Shown here: positions 1-7,573 of the stretch, piece after piece
How positions within the stretch are numbered: position 1 is the stretch's first letter
Layout: the number at the start of each line of letters is the position of its first letter
Assembly: GCA_047634655.1 (NCBI GenBank)
Contig: JBLIHY010000039.1
Span: 1-20,016, forward strand
Length of the DNA stretch: 20,016 nt
Origin: CANLBN01 sp047634655
GTDB lineage: Bacteria; Pseudomonadota; Gammaproteobacteria; Pseudomonadales; Cellvibrionaceae
Direction: 5' to 3'
Made by a program: the position numbers and the translations under genes
The notes under the pieces: model-generated
What the model was told of the DNA's origin: nothing
The model's input: the letters and a program-made list of their open reading frames with translations, nothing else
Databases searched by the model: none

Positions 1-1014
1 CTTACCAAGCCAGATACCGGCGCCAGCGCCTAGACACAACCCGATCGACACGATGCAAAGCACGTAGGCAATATAGTGGAAAGCGACTTCGCGATTACGG
101 TAACCGAAGGCTTTTAATACGGCAATTTGTTCGCGCTGGGTATCGATCAGACGCTTGATAACCACGTTCAGCAGAAAGGCCGCTACCCCCAGGAATATGC
201 TGGAGAAGATCGTCGACATCTGCTTGAGTTGTTTGAATTCTTCGTTCAAAAACCGATGAGAAGTCTGCCACTCTCGGCCGTAGGCATCAATACCGCCGTA
301 GGGCGCTAACATCAGATTAATGCGATCGATAACATCATCGGCGCTGGCGCCGGCGGATAGACTCACGACGACATCGTTAAAGGCGCCCTCCATTTCAAAC
401 GACGCCTCCAGGAAGCGCCGCGACATCCACAGTACTCCGTAGCGTTTAAAATCGGGCACGATGGCTCCGGGAGCCAGCTGATAAATAGTTTCTGGCGAGA
501 GTACGATACCGACAATGGTCAGGGTTTTGAGCCGCCCCTTGATGACTGCTTGAATGCTATCGCCGAGAGAAAAGTTATGCGCTTTGGCGATGGCTTCATT
601 CATCAGCACTTCATCGCTGCGATTGGGATCCAGTTGCCTGCCCTGGCGAAGATAAAGTTTATTCAGTCGTGGCTCGTCGCTATCCGGAACCGAAATAATC
701 TGACCTTTAACGGGATCGTCAAAACCGGAAATAGCCAGTTTTACCGGCGCTACGACACGAGTTTGCAGCGCACTGACACCGGGAATCTCCGCGATGCGAC
801 GGCCGACATTCTCCGGCGCGCGTTTGACCGAGGCAAAAATATCGGCAAAATTATATTGTTGATAATAGAGATGGCGCGTGGCCTGTAGCGAATCCAGCGT
901 GCTCAGCGACATAATAAAAGTCGCCGCACCTCCGGCAATGACAAAGGCGATGGCCAGCACCTGTCCCAGAGTGTTTTTAAGATCGCGAAAGAGCTTGTAA
1001 CTCAGCGTGCTCAT
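1..1014 (-). CDS. ABC transporter permease, FtsX/MacB type (partial, cut by window edge)
   Basis: The reading frame is open from an ATG at 1014 to the left edge (338 codons), so the C-terminal part is missing. It starts MSTLSYKLFRDLKN, with one membrane segment at about residues 14-36 (GQVLAIAFVIAGGAATF). A long periplasmic MacB-like region follows, to about residue 265. A second hydrophobic stretch (STIFSSIFLGVAAFLLNVV) then leads into an FtsX core with the typical cytoplasmic loop REQIAVLKAFGYRNREV. The start lies 3 bp after the stop of the ATPase gene, so the two are surely one transport complex. Known members of this large two-FtsX-domain group are about 780-800 aa, so roughly half is seen. 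The family exports lipoproteins, peptides or drugs, or drives envelope processes mechanically. The substrate cannot be told from sequence. Confidence 0.9.
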   Translation of the reverse strand, partial: MSTLSYKLFRDLKNTLGQVLAIAFVIAGGAATFIMSLSTLDSLQATRHLYYQQYNFADIFASVKRAPENVGRRIAEIPGVSALQTRVVAPVKLAISGFDDPVKGQIISVPDSDEPRLNKLYLRQGRQLDPNRSDEVLMNEAIAKAHNFSLGDSIQAVIKGRLKTLTIVGIVLSPETIYQLAPGAIVPDFKRYGVLWMSRRFLEASFEMEGAFNDVVVSLSAGASADDVIDRINLMLAPYGGIDAYGREWQTSHRFLNEEFKQLKQMSTIFSSIFLGVAAFLLNVVIKRLIDTQREQIAVLKAFGYRNREVAFHYIAYVLCIVSIGLCLGAGAGIWLGK

Positions 1015-1017
1015 GAT

Positions 1018-1755
1018 TTACCAATGCAGTTGATTGGGTGCCAGTTTTTCCGTATTGATTTCTTCTCGCGCAATTTTTCCATCGCTCAAGCGGATCACGC
1101 GATCGGCCATTTGTGCGATATCCGCGTTGTGAGTGATGATGGCGGTGGTGGTGTTCAACTCCCGATTGATATTGTCGATGGCTTCCAACACCATAATACC
1201 GGTGGTGGAATCCAGCGCTCCGGTGGGCTCGTCGCACAGTAATACTTGGGGTTTTTTGGCAATCGCCCGGGCAATGGCTACCCGTTGTTGCTCGCCACCG
1301 GACATCTCAGCGGGAAAGTGATTGCAGCGATCGCTAAGGCCTACTCTGGCCAGAGCATCTTGCGGTTTCATGGGAGCTTTAGCGATTTCGGTGACGATGG
1401 CGACATTTTCCAGAGCGGTTAGACTCGGAATCAAATTATAAAACTGAAAGACAAAACCTACGTGATGCCGACGGTACTCTGTCAATTCCCGCTCGCTGGC
1501 ATGGGACAGATCCCAATCGCGGTAATACACACTCCCAGAGCTTGCCGTATCCAATCCGCCTAGGATGTTCAGCAGCGTCGATTTGCCACTGCCCGAGGCG
1601 CCGAGCATGACGATCAGTTCTCCAGCGTAGAGTTTTAAATCGATACCGCGCAGGGCGTGAACCTTGACATTGCCCATTTCGTAGACCTTGGTCAGAGATT
1701 GGGTCTCGAAGATAATCTGTTTTTCTGGCGGTGGAGGCGAGGAGTGTGTTGGCAT
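1018..1755 (-). CDS. ABC transporter ATP-binding protein (LolD/MacB type)
   Basis: This 245-aa protein is a complete ABC ATPase. It has Walker A GASGSGKST (about residue 52), the Q-loop in FVFQFYNLIP, the signature MSGGEQQRVAIARA, Walker B VLLCDEPTGALD and the switch histidine in IITHN. The length and the EPTGALDS stretch are typical of the LolD/MacB/FtsE class that pairs with FtsX-like permeases, and such a permease follows 3 bp downstream. The ATG at 1755 has no strong Shine-Dalgarno sequence. An alternative start is not obvious because the proline-rich N-terminal 15 residues precede the conserved ETQSLTKVYEMG start of the fold. A 187-bp gap to the upstream pterin-synthase-like gene could hold a separate promoter, though none is clear. 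No HlyD-type adaptor gene is next to it in the visible part. Confidence 0.95.
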   Translation of the reverse strand: MPTHSSPPPPEKQIIFETQSLTKVYEMGNVKVHALRGIDLKLYAGELIVMLGASGSGKSTLLNILGGLDTASSGSVYYRDWDLSHASERELTEYRRHHVGFVFQFYNLIPSLTALENVAIVTEIAKAPMKPQDALARVGLSDRCNHFPAEMSGGEQQRVAIARAIAKKPQVLLCDEPTGALDSTTGIMVLEAIDNINRELNTTTAIITHNADIAQMADRVIRLSDGKIAREEINTEKLAPNQLHW

Positions 1756-1942
1756 GATTTTATCTTGTTATCGCAACTGGCTGTTACAAGGTCACGAGTC
1801 GGCGGCCTTGTGCCAACCCTTTAAAATCCACAATTGAAGGTGTCGTCTTTTTCATTTTCCTCTGAGGAGGCGTTCTCAAGGCACGCTCTGTTGGCTTAAA
1901 GCCTATATTTTTATCACAGCGGCACCAATCAAAAAAATCTTT

Positions 1943-2809
1943 TCAAGCTTGAACAATAGCACCCTTGCCGATTCCCTCAAAGGCTTTGACGGTGAATTGC
2001 TGTTGTGGGTGCGCCTGTTTCAAGCTATCTGCTATGTGTTGGGCGATGAGCTCCACAGTGGTGTCGCTATCGATCAAATAGCAGCGCTGCGCGGGCAGCT
2101 CCAAAGTAAAGTCGCCCTGTGCCGAGGTGTAAGAAAAGACATAGTAATCTTCTCCGTCGCGCTGCCGACTTTTCTGTAAATCTTCGCGAGTACCGATGTA
2201 AATGTCTTGCCAATGCTGGCACCACTGTTGCTCCAATAGGGGGTCTCTACTGCCATTTCGATAGATTTCAACGGTAGAGCGGTGACCATGGGCGATGCGC
2301 TGACAATTCCCCGCGTGTTTTTTTAAACCGTGGCTATAGTGGTAAAAGTGATATTGAATAGATTCTGGTTTAAAACTTAAGTGGACGCGGTCGATGCTAT
2401 CTGGCAGCGATTGAGCCAGCGCTGCAACACACCAGTCGGCAACGCTTTGCGGATCGATGGTGGTGGCGCCGACAAGAGCGACGGCCTGTTTTGGCGAGTG
2501 ACAGCTGACTGTACGTATCGGTTGATCGGCGCACTCTTGAAATTCCCAGCGCAGGCCAAGTTGCTCCGGATCTTCCTCTGTGATTTGCAGGTTTGGCGAG
2601 TCTTTGGGAACCAATAGGCGATGATCGAGATGGTCATCCAACCACTGGCAGACCATCTTTTTGACGATGCCAAAATCGCAGATCATTCCCTGATCGTCTA
2701 CGGCACCCTCTAGCACGATGCCTGCCAGCCACGTTTCTCCAACTAACCCGCGCTGTGCTTGCAGGTAGCTAAAATCCACATTAGTGAGCCTATCTACAAA
2801 TAGTTGCAT
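1943..2809 (-). CDS. Tandem 6-carboxytetrahydropterin synthase-like protein (QueD/PTPS family)
   Basis: The product is 288 aa, about twice the usual 120-140 aa of QueD/6-pyruvoyl-tetrahydropterin synthase, and reads as two fused T-fold domains. The N-terminal half keeps the family motifs GMICDF (41-46) and LDH (61-63), but at the metal site it has LVGETW where HGH is expected. The C-terminal half keeps the likely zinc ligands H160 and HGH (174-176), and the nucleophile-like C169 in GNCQRIAHGH. It lacks a clear GMxxDF/LDH pair. Its end (TVELIAQHIADSL, then FEG) fits the family C-terminus. Single-domain relatives make 6-carboxytetrahydropterin for queuosine or tetrahydropterin. Whether this fusion does so is inference, because no other queuosine gene is nearby. 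It starts 41 bp after the aldehyde dehydrogenase stop and may share its transcript. Confidence 0.75.
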   Translation of the reverse strand: MQLFVDRLTNVDFSYLQAQRGLVGETWLAGIVLEGAVDDQGMICDFGIVKKMVCQWLDDHLDHRLLVPKDSPNLQITEEDPEQLGLRWEFQECADQPIRTVSCHSPKQAVALVGATTIDPQSVADWCVAALAQSLPDSIDRVHLSFKPESIQYHFYHYSHGLKKHAGNCQRIAHGHRSTVEIYRNGSRDPLLEQQWCQHWQDIYIGTREDLQKSRQRDGEDYYVFSYTSAQGDFTLELPAQRCYLIDSDTTVELIAQHIADSLKQAHPQQQFTVKAFEGIGKGAIVQA

Positions 2810-2850
2810 AGTGTCTACCAGGGTTAGATGTACTGGAAATTGCTGTCGCG

Positions 2851-4290
2851 CTAGAGCGATGGCGAGCGAATTACCATTAATTTATCGATTTGCATTTCTT
2901 CAAAAGTGTAGGGGATACCGCCGACACCGTAACCAGAGTGCTTGAGTCCGGCGAATGGCATCCAGTCTACGCGGAAGGCGGTGTGATTATTGATCATAAC
3001 GGCTGCAGCATCCAGATTTTTATAGGCGTAGAGCGCCTTGTCGATATCTTGGGTGAAGACCGCCGCCTGAAAAGACACCATGAGAGAATTTGCCTGGGCA
3101 ATCGCCTCATCCATTTCATCGTAGCTGTAGACGCAGATAACGGGGCCAAATACTTCGCTGGTGCTAATGGTGGTGTCGGGCGGTGGGTTGAACAGTACCG
3201 TGGCAGCGTAACAGTTATTCTCCAATTTGTTGCCACCGCAGATAAGCTCGGCGCCGTCGCTGATCGCTTGTTGTACCCACTCGTCGATGCGTTTGACTTC
3301 GTTTTCCGTAATCAAAGGGCCTATTTCAGTTTCTGCAGAGGTGGGATCCCCGATTTTCATTGCGCTACCGAGTTTCGCTAGGCGCTCCGCCAGGCCTCGT
3401 GCGATGCTGCTGTGGGCAAAAACTCTCTGCACCGACACACAGACTTGTCCGGCGTGATAAAAACCGCCCTTGGCCAGCAGTGGCGAGGCTTCGTCCAGAT
3501 TGGTATCCGCCTCGATGATTACCGGGGCTACTCCCCCGTGTTCGAGCGCACAACGCACTCCGGGGGCGAGTTTGGATTTCAGCTCCCAACCGACTTTTGC
3601 GCTGCCAATAAAGGAAAAAAAGCCGACTCGCTCGTCGGTTACCAGTCTGGTGGCGGTTGCGCTGTTGTCGGTGACGACAGCTTGGCCATATTCCGGTGGT
3701 AGCCCCGCCTCGTGGAGAATCTGTATAAAACGTAGGCAGCTGATTGGGGTGGCCCCGGCGGGCTTGACGACAAAGGGGCAACCCGCGGAGATGGCGGGAC
3801 AGACCTGGTGGATAATCAAATTTAAGGGATGATTAAAGGCGCTCACAGCGACCACTACGCCAATGGGCTCTTTGCTGGTAAATGCCAAGTGCCCCATGGA
3901 TGCTACATTAATTCCCATGGGAATTTCTTTGCCGGCATTGCTTCGAATACATTCGATACAATTGGTGACCGCATCGATAGCGCGATTGACCTCAACGATA
4001 GAATCCGTCAGTGGTTTGCCGCCCTCGCGAGCGGCTTCTATCGCTAACTCATCAAAGCGAGCGCGCATGATCTCGATGGTGTTTTCGAGAATTTCGATGC
4101 GTTTCGAAGCAGACAACCAGCGCTTGCGATCGCGGTAGATGGCGTAGGCGGTATCCATGGCTTTGTCGACCCCGCTGATGTCGACCATCGATACGGTACC
4201 AATGGTTGAACCGTCATAGGGTGAAGTTATTGTTCGGTGATGACCAGAATCGTTCCACCCAACGACCAGCGAGGGATAGTGGTTAGTCAT
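2851..4290 (-). CDS. NAD(P)-dependent aldehyde dehydrogenase
   Basis: With the ATG at 4290 the product is 479 aa, normal for the ALDH superfamily. This start is preferred over an upstream in-frame codon at 4359 because AGGAG (4298-4302) sits 7 nt before it. The residues before it (MCCAATYLLY and on) look unlike the family. Catalytic residues are visible: Asn153 in AFNHP, the cofactor turn GSAKVG (229-234), the general base Glu250 in ALEHGG, and nucleophile Cys284 in GQVCVSVQ. The EPIGVVVAVSAFNHPLN segment resembles the group holding lactaldehyde, glyceraldehyde-3-phosphate (non-phosphorylating) and phosphonoacetaldehyde dehydrogenases. It oxidises an aldehyde to its acid in the cytoplasm; the substrate cannot be assigned. 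Its ATG overlaps the TGA of a 59-codon ORF (ATGA), suggesting coupled translation. Confidence 0.93.
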   Translation of the reverse strand: MTNHYPSLVVGWNDSGHHRTITSPYDGSTIGTVSMVDISGVDKAMDTAYAIYRDRKRWLSASKRIEILENTIEIMRARFDELAIEAAREGGKPLTDSIVEVNRAIDAVTNCIECIRSNAGKEIPMGINVASMGHLAFTSKEPIGVVVAVSAFNHPLNLIIHQVCPAISAGCPFVVKPAGATPISCLRFIQILHEAGLPPEYGQAVVTDNSATATRLVTDERVGFFSFIGSAKVGWELKSKLAPGVRCALEHGGVAPVIIEADTNLDEASPLLAKGGFYHAGQVCVSVQRVFAHSSIARGLAERLAKLGSAMKIGDPTSAETEIGPLITENEVKRIDEWVQQAISDGAELICGGNKLENNCYAATVLFNPPPDTTISTSEVFGPVICVYSYDEMDEAIAQANSLMVSFQAAVFTQDIDKALYAYKNLDAAAVMINNHTAFRVDWMPFAGLKHSGYGVGGIPYTFEEMQIDKLMVIRSPSL

Positions 4291-4466
4291 AGTGAGGCTC
4301 CTGATGGGTTGTTTTGATATAGGGCATGCATATAGCAGGTATGTTGCAGCGCAGCACAATTGTCTCCCGAGCGACTAGTGAATTGCAAGACGCGGCCCTG
4401 AGCAATATGAAAGTAAACGCCTACCGGCTCAGCGATGGGCATTTCACTCTTTGAATAATCTACCAT
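4287..4466 (-). CDS. Small unknown protein (59 aa) coupled to the aldehyde dehydrogenase
   Basis: The ORF starts at an ATG at 4466 with a near-consensus GGAGG (4476-4480) 9 nt upstream, and ends with a TGA that overlaps the dehydrogenase ATG as ATGA. Both signs suggest it is translated. The product starts MVDYSKSEMPIAEPVGVYFH. It has three cysteines (37, 44 region) and no membrane segment or signal peptide. The stretch AEPVGVYFHIAQGRVLQFTS faintly recalls the N-terminal strand pair of the DUF1989 (urea carboxylase-associated) family, which is about 200 aa. If so, this would be a truncated relic, but that is a weak guess. It could also be a leader ORF acting only in translational coupling. Confidence 0.5.
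   Translation of the reverse strand: MVDYSKSEMPIAEPVGVYFHIAQGRVLQFTSRSGDNCAALQHTCYMHALYQNNPSGASL
4298..4302 (-). promoter_or_regulatory. Ribosome binding site of the aldehyde dehydrogenase
   Basis: AGGAG on the minus strand, 7 nt before the ATG at 4290. It decides the start of the dehydrogenase against the longer open frame and lies inside the last codons of the small upstream ORF. Confidence 0.75.
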
Positions 4467-4475
4467 TGTTCGCAT

Positions 4476-4480
4476 CCTCC
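4476..4480 (-). promoter_or_regulatory. Ribosome binding site of the 59-aa ORF
   Basis: GGAGG on the minus strand, 9 nt before the ATG at 4466. It is the best Shine-Dalgarno match in this part of the window and the main reason to believe the small ORF is translated. Confidence 0.6.
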
Positions 4481-4639
4481 GAGTCAATTAACGGTCTTCG
4501 GCCAATAGCCGTGGCTCCTGTCATCCAGCAATCCGCCAACGCATTACGACTGAGCCAAACCGCAGAGAATATCCTGAGATTTCAAAGACGCTGTAAATGT
4601 TTCTCGTACGCTTTGAGTTGTTTGTAGGCAAGTCAATGT

Positions 4640-4655
4640 TTAACTTCAAAGTTAA
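4640..4655. promoter_or_regulatory. Dyad symmetry, possible operator
   Basis: Seven-base arms TTAACTT and AAGTTAA are separated by CA. On the minus strand a TTGACT hexamer follows 3 bp downstream, so the dyad would sit just upstream of a -35 box for the aldehyde dehydrogenase unit. No matching -10 was found, so the role is only suggested. Confidence 0.35.
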
Positions 4656-4700
4656 TCGATGAATTTGCCATGATGGTTAGACAGTCTGGCATGCCACTGC

Positions 4701-4716
4701 ATATAGCGCGCTATAT
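4701..4716. repeat. Perfect 16-bp palindrome, possible operator
   Basis: ATATAGCGCGCTATAT is identical on both strands. It stands 4 bp from a second perfect palindrome (TGGCATGCCA, 4687-4696). It has no loop and no T-tract, so it fits a binding site for a dimeric regulator better than a terminator. It is about 235 bp upstream of the 59-aa ORF on the minus strand and 15 bp upstream of a weak plus-strand ORF. Confidence 0.45.
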
Positions 4717-4730
4717 TTCTCTGGGCAAAA

Positions 4731-4913
4731 TTGGTGACTCGTGCCTTTACCAGTGGCTTAGAAATTACGGAAGATTACCTTGTAGAACTTGAGAGATTCA
4801 GAAAGCGAGTGGCATATTGGCAGGCGGCAGACGACCGTGAACCATCCGCCGCCTGCGCTGAATTAAAGAACATAGTCGACGAGAGATTATCAAAGAAATT
4901 ATTTGTTCCGTAG
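4731..4913 (+). CDS. Possible small protein (60 aa), weak
   Basis: An open frame from a TTG at 4731 (or GTG at 4734) encodes a hydrophilic, charged, helix-prone peptide with segments such as EDYLVELERFRKRVAYW and AELKNIVDERLSKKL. The amino-acid make-up looks protein-like, and a short T-run follows the stop. Against it, there is no Shine-Dalgarno sequence, no ATG start and no recognisable family. It would be one of only two plus-strand genes in the window. The palindrome at 4701-4716 lies just upstream. I would treat it as unconfirmed. Confidence 0.25.
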   Translation: MVTRAFTSGLEITEDYLVELERFRKRVAYWQAADDREPSAACAELKNIVDERLSKKLFVP

Positions 4914-5163
4914 TTTTTATTTGCGCAATAGAATTTCGATATCAACATCCACTGGCCGCAACCTCCTGGTAAAAACCACATCCATATCTGAATGGTTAGC
5001 ATGATTCCCGCTGCACTATTGGAAGATAGCAAAAAATATAACTTGCCACCTTCCCTGAGACCCTAGCGGCGATTACTGAGAAAAAGTTGGACCTACTTAG
5101 CCAATAGCGGGTTGGGGTGCTTGTCTAGTTGCCTAGAGTCGCGCGAGATTAGATTCGACGTTA

Positions 5164-5179
5164 AACGGCAAAAGCCGTT
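5164..5179 (-). terminator. Hairpin at the end of the DUF1622 gene, possible weak terminator
   Basis: AACGGC and GCCGTT form a 6-bp stem with a four-base loop that overlaps the TAA stop of the DUF1622 gene. On the minus strand it is followed only by TTTAA rather than a long T-tract, so termination would be weak or Rho-assisted. It lies at the start of the 700-bp gap, where the redox unit should end. Confidence 0.35.
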
Positions 5180-5528
5180 AACGACTTTGCAGATTTTTGA
5201 GTTCGCTGATCTCCCGCCCCAGAAAAAAACTGATCGCTGTCCGAATCGCCACCAGGGCGGATACAAAAGCTAAATCTATAAGTTCACGGGTGAGTACGGT
5301 ATGGATGATATCCGATGCAATCATGAATTCGATACCGAGTAGTATGTAAGTACCCAGTTGCACGCGAATATGCTGACATTCCATAATTCCTTTATTGTTT
5401 TTCAAACGCTCCACTTCGAATTTAAGTAGGGCAAATGCCGAGAGGGTGAATCCGTACAGCACAATAAAAATGCCAAACAAATCAATGTACAAGGCAAGTT
5501 GTTCGAGAATATGTTTGAACTGTTCCAT
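5178..5528 (-). CDS. DUF1622 family membrane protein
   Basis: The product is 116 aa from the ATG at 5528; a TTG one codon earlier is also open. It has three membrane segments: one near residues 12-35 (YIDLFGIFIVLYGFTLSAF), one at GTYILLGIEFMIASDII and one at LAFVSALVAIRTAISFFLG. The motifs LGTYILLGIEFMIASDII and IRTAISFFLGREI are hallmarks of DUF1622 (PF07784), an inner-membrane family of unknown role. Length is as usual for the family. It begins 54 bp after the (frameshift-corrected) stop of the thiamine-diphosphate enzyme and is probably the last gene of that transcript, because a hairpin overlaps its stop. Nothing shows a direct role in the redox pathway. Confidence 0.85.
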   Translation of the reverse strand: MEQFKHILEQLALYIDLFGIFIVLYGFTLSAFALLKFEVERLKNNKGIMECQHIRVQLGTYILLGIEFMIASDIIHTVLTRELIDLAFVSALVAIRTAISFFLGREISELKNLQSR

Positions 5529-5582
5529 CAAGCAATGGGCCTATTTGAATATTATCGTCAATTAAACTATTGAAAACGCGCG

Positions 5583-7222
5583 CTAAACTAATTGAGCGTC
5601 GGTCATCAATTCAACCACAGCCGGGCCATCATAAGATGCGGCCTCTTTAATTGCCGCTTCCAATGAATCGAAAGTTTCGACGCGGATACTTTTGCCACCG
5701 CATAATTCGGCAAAAGCGGCGAACGAGGAGTTTACCAGAGAGGTCTGCCACACTTGCCAGCCATTTGCTCTTTAGAAATTTTACCGAGCTCATTGTTGTT
5801 GAGCAGTATATGCGTGATATTCATTTTATACTTCACGGCGGTTGTAAAATCTGCCAGATACTGACCAAAGCCAACGTCGCCGGATATGGAAAAAACCGGT
5901 CGACCTTTAAACTCTGGCTCTGCTTGTGTTGCCGCCGGGAATGAAAAACCAATTGATCTAAGGCAGCCTGACATGAGTGCTCGCTGGCCGGCTTTGGTTT
6001 CAACGTAACGGCCAAAACTGTAGGTGTTGTTACTCACGTCTACGGCGATTATCGCCTTGGCAGGCAGCAGGTTGGATAAGCTTCTAAACAGCCGTGCCGA
6101 GTTTAGTCCCTGCCCGCGACTCACCTTCTCTTCACGCCATAATTTCCAGCGTTGCGCTAATTCTTCGCTTTGATCGACGGCTGTAATGGTTTGCGGCACT
6201 TGCGTTAGTTTTTTGAGCATTAACTGTACGCTGATATCAATTTCGCCCCAGGTGGGAAAATCAACCGGATGAAGTTTTCCCAGTGCCATCTGTTCAAAAT
6301 TAACCTGAATAGTGCACTTGGATTTTTCGATGCCGGTATGGTTGGAGAAGGAGGCACCCAGAACAATTTTCAGATCACACTCGTTCATAAACCAACTGGC
6401 GATTGGCGTGCCCGATCGTCCCAGAACTCCGGCAGCCAAGCTGTGGCTGTCCGGCATTTGGCCCTTGCCTTTAAACGTCGTGACGACTGGACAGCGTAAA
6501 TATTCCGCCAGTTTGATAATTGAATCCATGGGTTTCCGGGCGCCATAACCGACAATAATGAGGGGGCGCTTGGCTTTGGCGATCTCGCTAATGGCTCCGT
6601 CAAGTGCCTCTGTATCCGGTGTTATCTTGGATGAAGCCAAACGCCCGTTGGCATTTCCCGGAGTCGCTGTTTCCGGTGCGGGCATGGTTTGCACTTCATC
6701 GGGGAAGATTAAATGCGCGACATCGCGTTTCACCGTGGCATTTTTTATGGCCAAGGTCATTAATTCTGCATGACGCGATGTGGGCAATACGGTTTGACTA
6801 AATACACTGACCGCATCGAAGGCGCTGGCCAGATCAACTTCCTGAAAGGCACCGGGGCCGAGGACCTGAGTGTCGACTTGTCCAGTCAACGCCAATACGG
6901 GTGCGCGATCCACTTTGGCATCCCAAAGCCCAGTCAGTAGATTGGTTGCACCCGGTCCGGCAATAGCCAGGCAGGCCGCGGGTTTTCCCGTCAACTTGGC
7001 GTAGCCAGAAGCGGCTGCGCATTCGTGGCGTACGCCGATAAAGGTTAAATGACCGGCGACTTCTTCTTTGTGCAGGCTTTCGGCCAAGCCCAGATTGGAA
7101 TGGCCGACGATGCCGAACACATAGCGTATTCCCCAATTGGTCATGGTTTTTGCCATAACATCGGATACAGTCGCTGGCTCAGGGGCCGGCCGTGCTGATG
7201 CCGACATAAATACCATCGTCAT
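5583..7222 (-). pseudogene. Thiamine-diphosphate enzyme (pyruvate oxidase/acetolactate synthase superfamily), frameshifted near the 3' end
   Basis: The frame from 7222 stops at 5732 after 496 aa, ending KCGRPLW. The next frame carries the missing family end without a break from GTG at 5753 (VWQTSLVNSSFAAFAELCGG) to a TAG at 5583. The join near 5754 is short by one base modulo three, and the repaired protein would be about 546 aa, the family norm. Seen are catalytic Glu67 (VRHECAAASGYAK), AGPGATNLLTGLWDAKVD, a central FAD/nucleotide-type domain, and the cofactor motif at 448-477. The motif reads GDV instead of the near-invariant GDG, followed by LLNNN. Related enzymes decarboxylate pyruvate or similar 2-oxoacids and may pass electrons to quinone. 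The first 44 bp overlap the Rieske gene. Either this is a decaying gene or the sequence has an error; the GDV change argues mildly for decay. Confidence 0.8.
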
Positions 7223-7532
7223 TGACTTCTACCTCGAACATTTCTTGGCCGCTATCTTCGTGACCACCCGGTGGTTTGCCTGTCAGAGGATCAAAATCCC
7301 AGCCATGCCATGGGCAGCGAAGCCAGTACTTCCCCTCTATTTCAGGCTCTATTGAACCTTCACCTAGAGGCTCATTTTGATGGGGGCAGCGGTTATCCAT
7401 AGCGGCATGCTGACCTTTATGGTGTACCAGGCAGATGGATTTATTTCTTGCGGTAACAGTTTTGACACGATCATTTGCTAGTTCGTTTAATTCGGCAACT
7501 TTGTGCCATTCCATAGTGTTTTTTATGGTCAT
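7179..7532 (-). CDS. Rieske [2Fe-2S] ferredoxin-like protein
   Basis: This soluble 117-aa single-domain protein has both Rieske motifs: C49-P-H51 (CPHQNEPLGEG) and C73-P-W-H76 (RCPWHGWDF). These ligate a [2Fe-2S] cluster with two Cys and two His. No signal peptide or membrane segment is present, so it is probably a cytoplasmic electron carrier of the bacterial Rieske-ferredoxin kind. Between the two motifs it has a slightly longer loop (SIEPEIEGKYW) than the Rieske domain of the nearby membrane protein. The ATG at 7532 has GAGG 5 nt upstream; a second in-frame ATG at 7514 is possible. It ends 44 bp inside the thiamine-diphosphate gene and starts 41 bp after the anchored Cys/His protein, so it belongs to one transcript. 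No Rieske oxygenase catalytic subunit is near, which favours electron transfer over aromatic hydroxylation. Confidence 0.93.
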   Translation of the reverse strand: MTIKNTMEWHKVAELNELANDRVKTVTARNKSICLVHHKGQHAAMDNRCPHQNEPLGEGSIEPEIEGKYWLRCPWHGWDFDPLTGKPPGGHEDSGQEMFEVEVNDDGIYVGISTAGP

Positions 7533-7573
7533 GGCAACCTCAAGATAAAAACTTGCAAACGGTTAACAGTGAA

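Larger units (their letters stand above)
4467..5177. other. Intergenic region of about 700 bp with three palindromes
   Basis: This gap lies between the DUF1622 gene and the 59-aa ORF/aldehyde dehydrogenase unit. It should contain the promoter for that unit. I see three dyads: TTAACTT-CA-AAGTTAA at 4640-4655, TGGCATGCCA at 4687-4696 and the 16-bp palindrome at 4701-4716. A TTGACT at 4631-4636 (minus strand), next to the first dyad, could be a -35 element, but no good -10 follows at the right distance. One weak plus-strand ORF (4731-4913) is listed separately. Beyond these I see no gene, repeat family or RNA. Confidence 0.5.

Noticed and set aside
550..888. Plus-strand ORF of 112 aa inside the permease region
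   Set aside because: It is the complement of the permease frame on the minus strand, which is open throughout and reads as a real FtsX/MacB protein.
3365..3781. Minus-strand ORF of 138 aa inside the aldehyde dehydrogenase
   Set aside because: It is rich in Arg, Ser and Gly and overlaps the catalytic region of the real gene in another frame.
4291..4359. Longer N-terminus for the aldehyde dehydrogenase
   Set aside because: AGGAG is placed for the ATG at 4290, and the extra 23 residues are cysteine-rich and unlike the family start.
7179..7532. Subunit of a Rieske aromatic-ring oxygenase
   Set aside because: The protein is only a Rieske domain, and no oxygenase catalytic subunit or reductase lies in the window.
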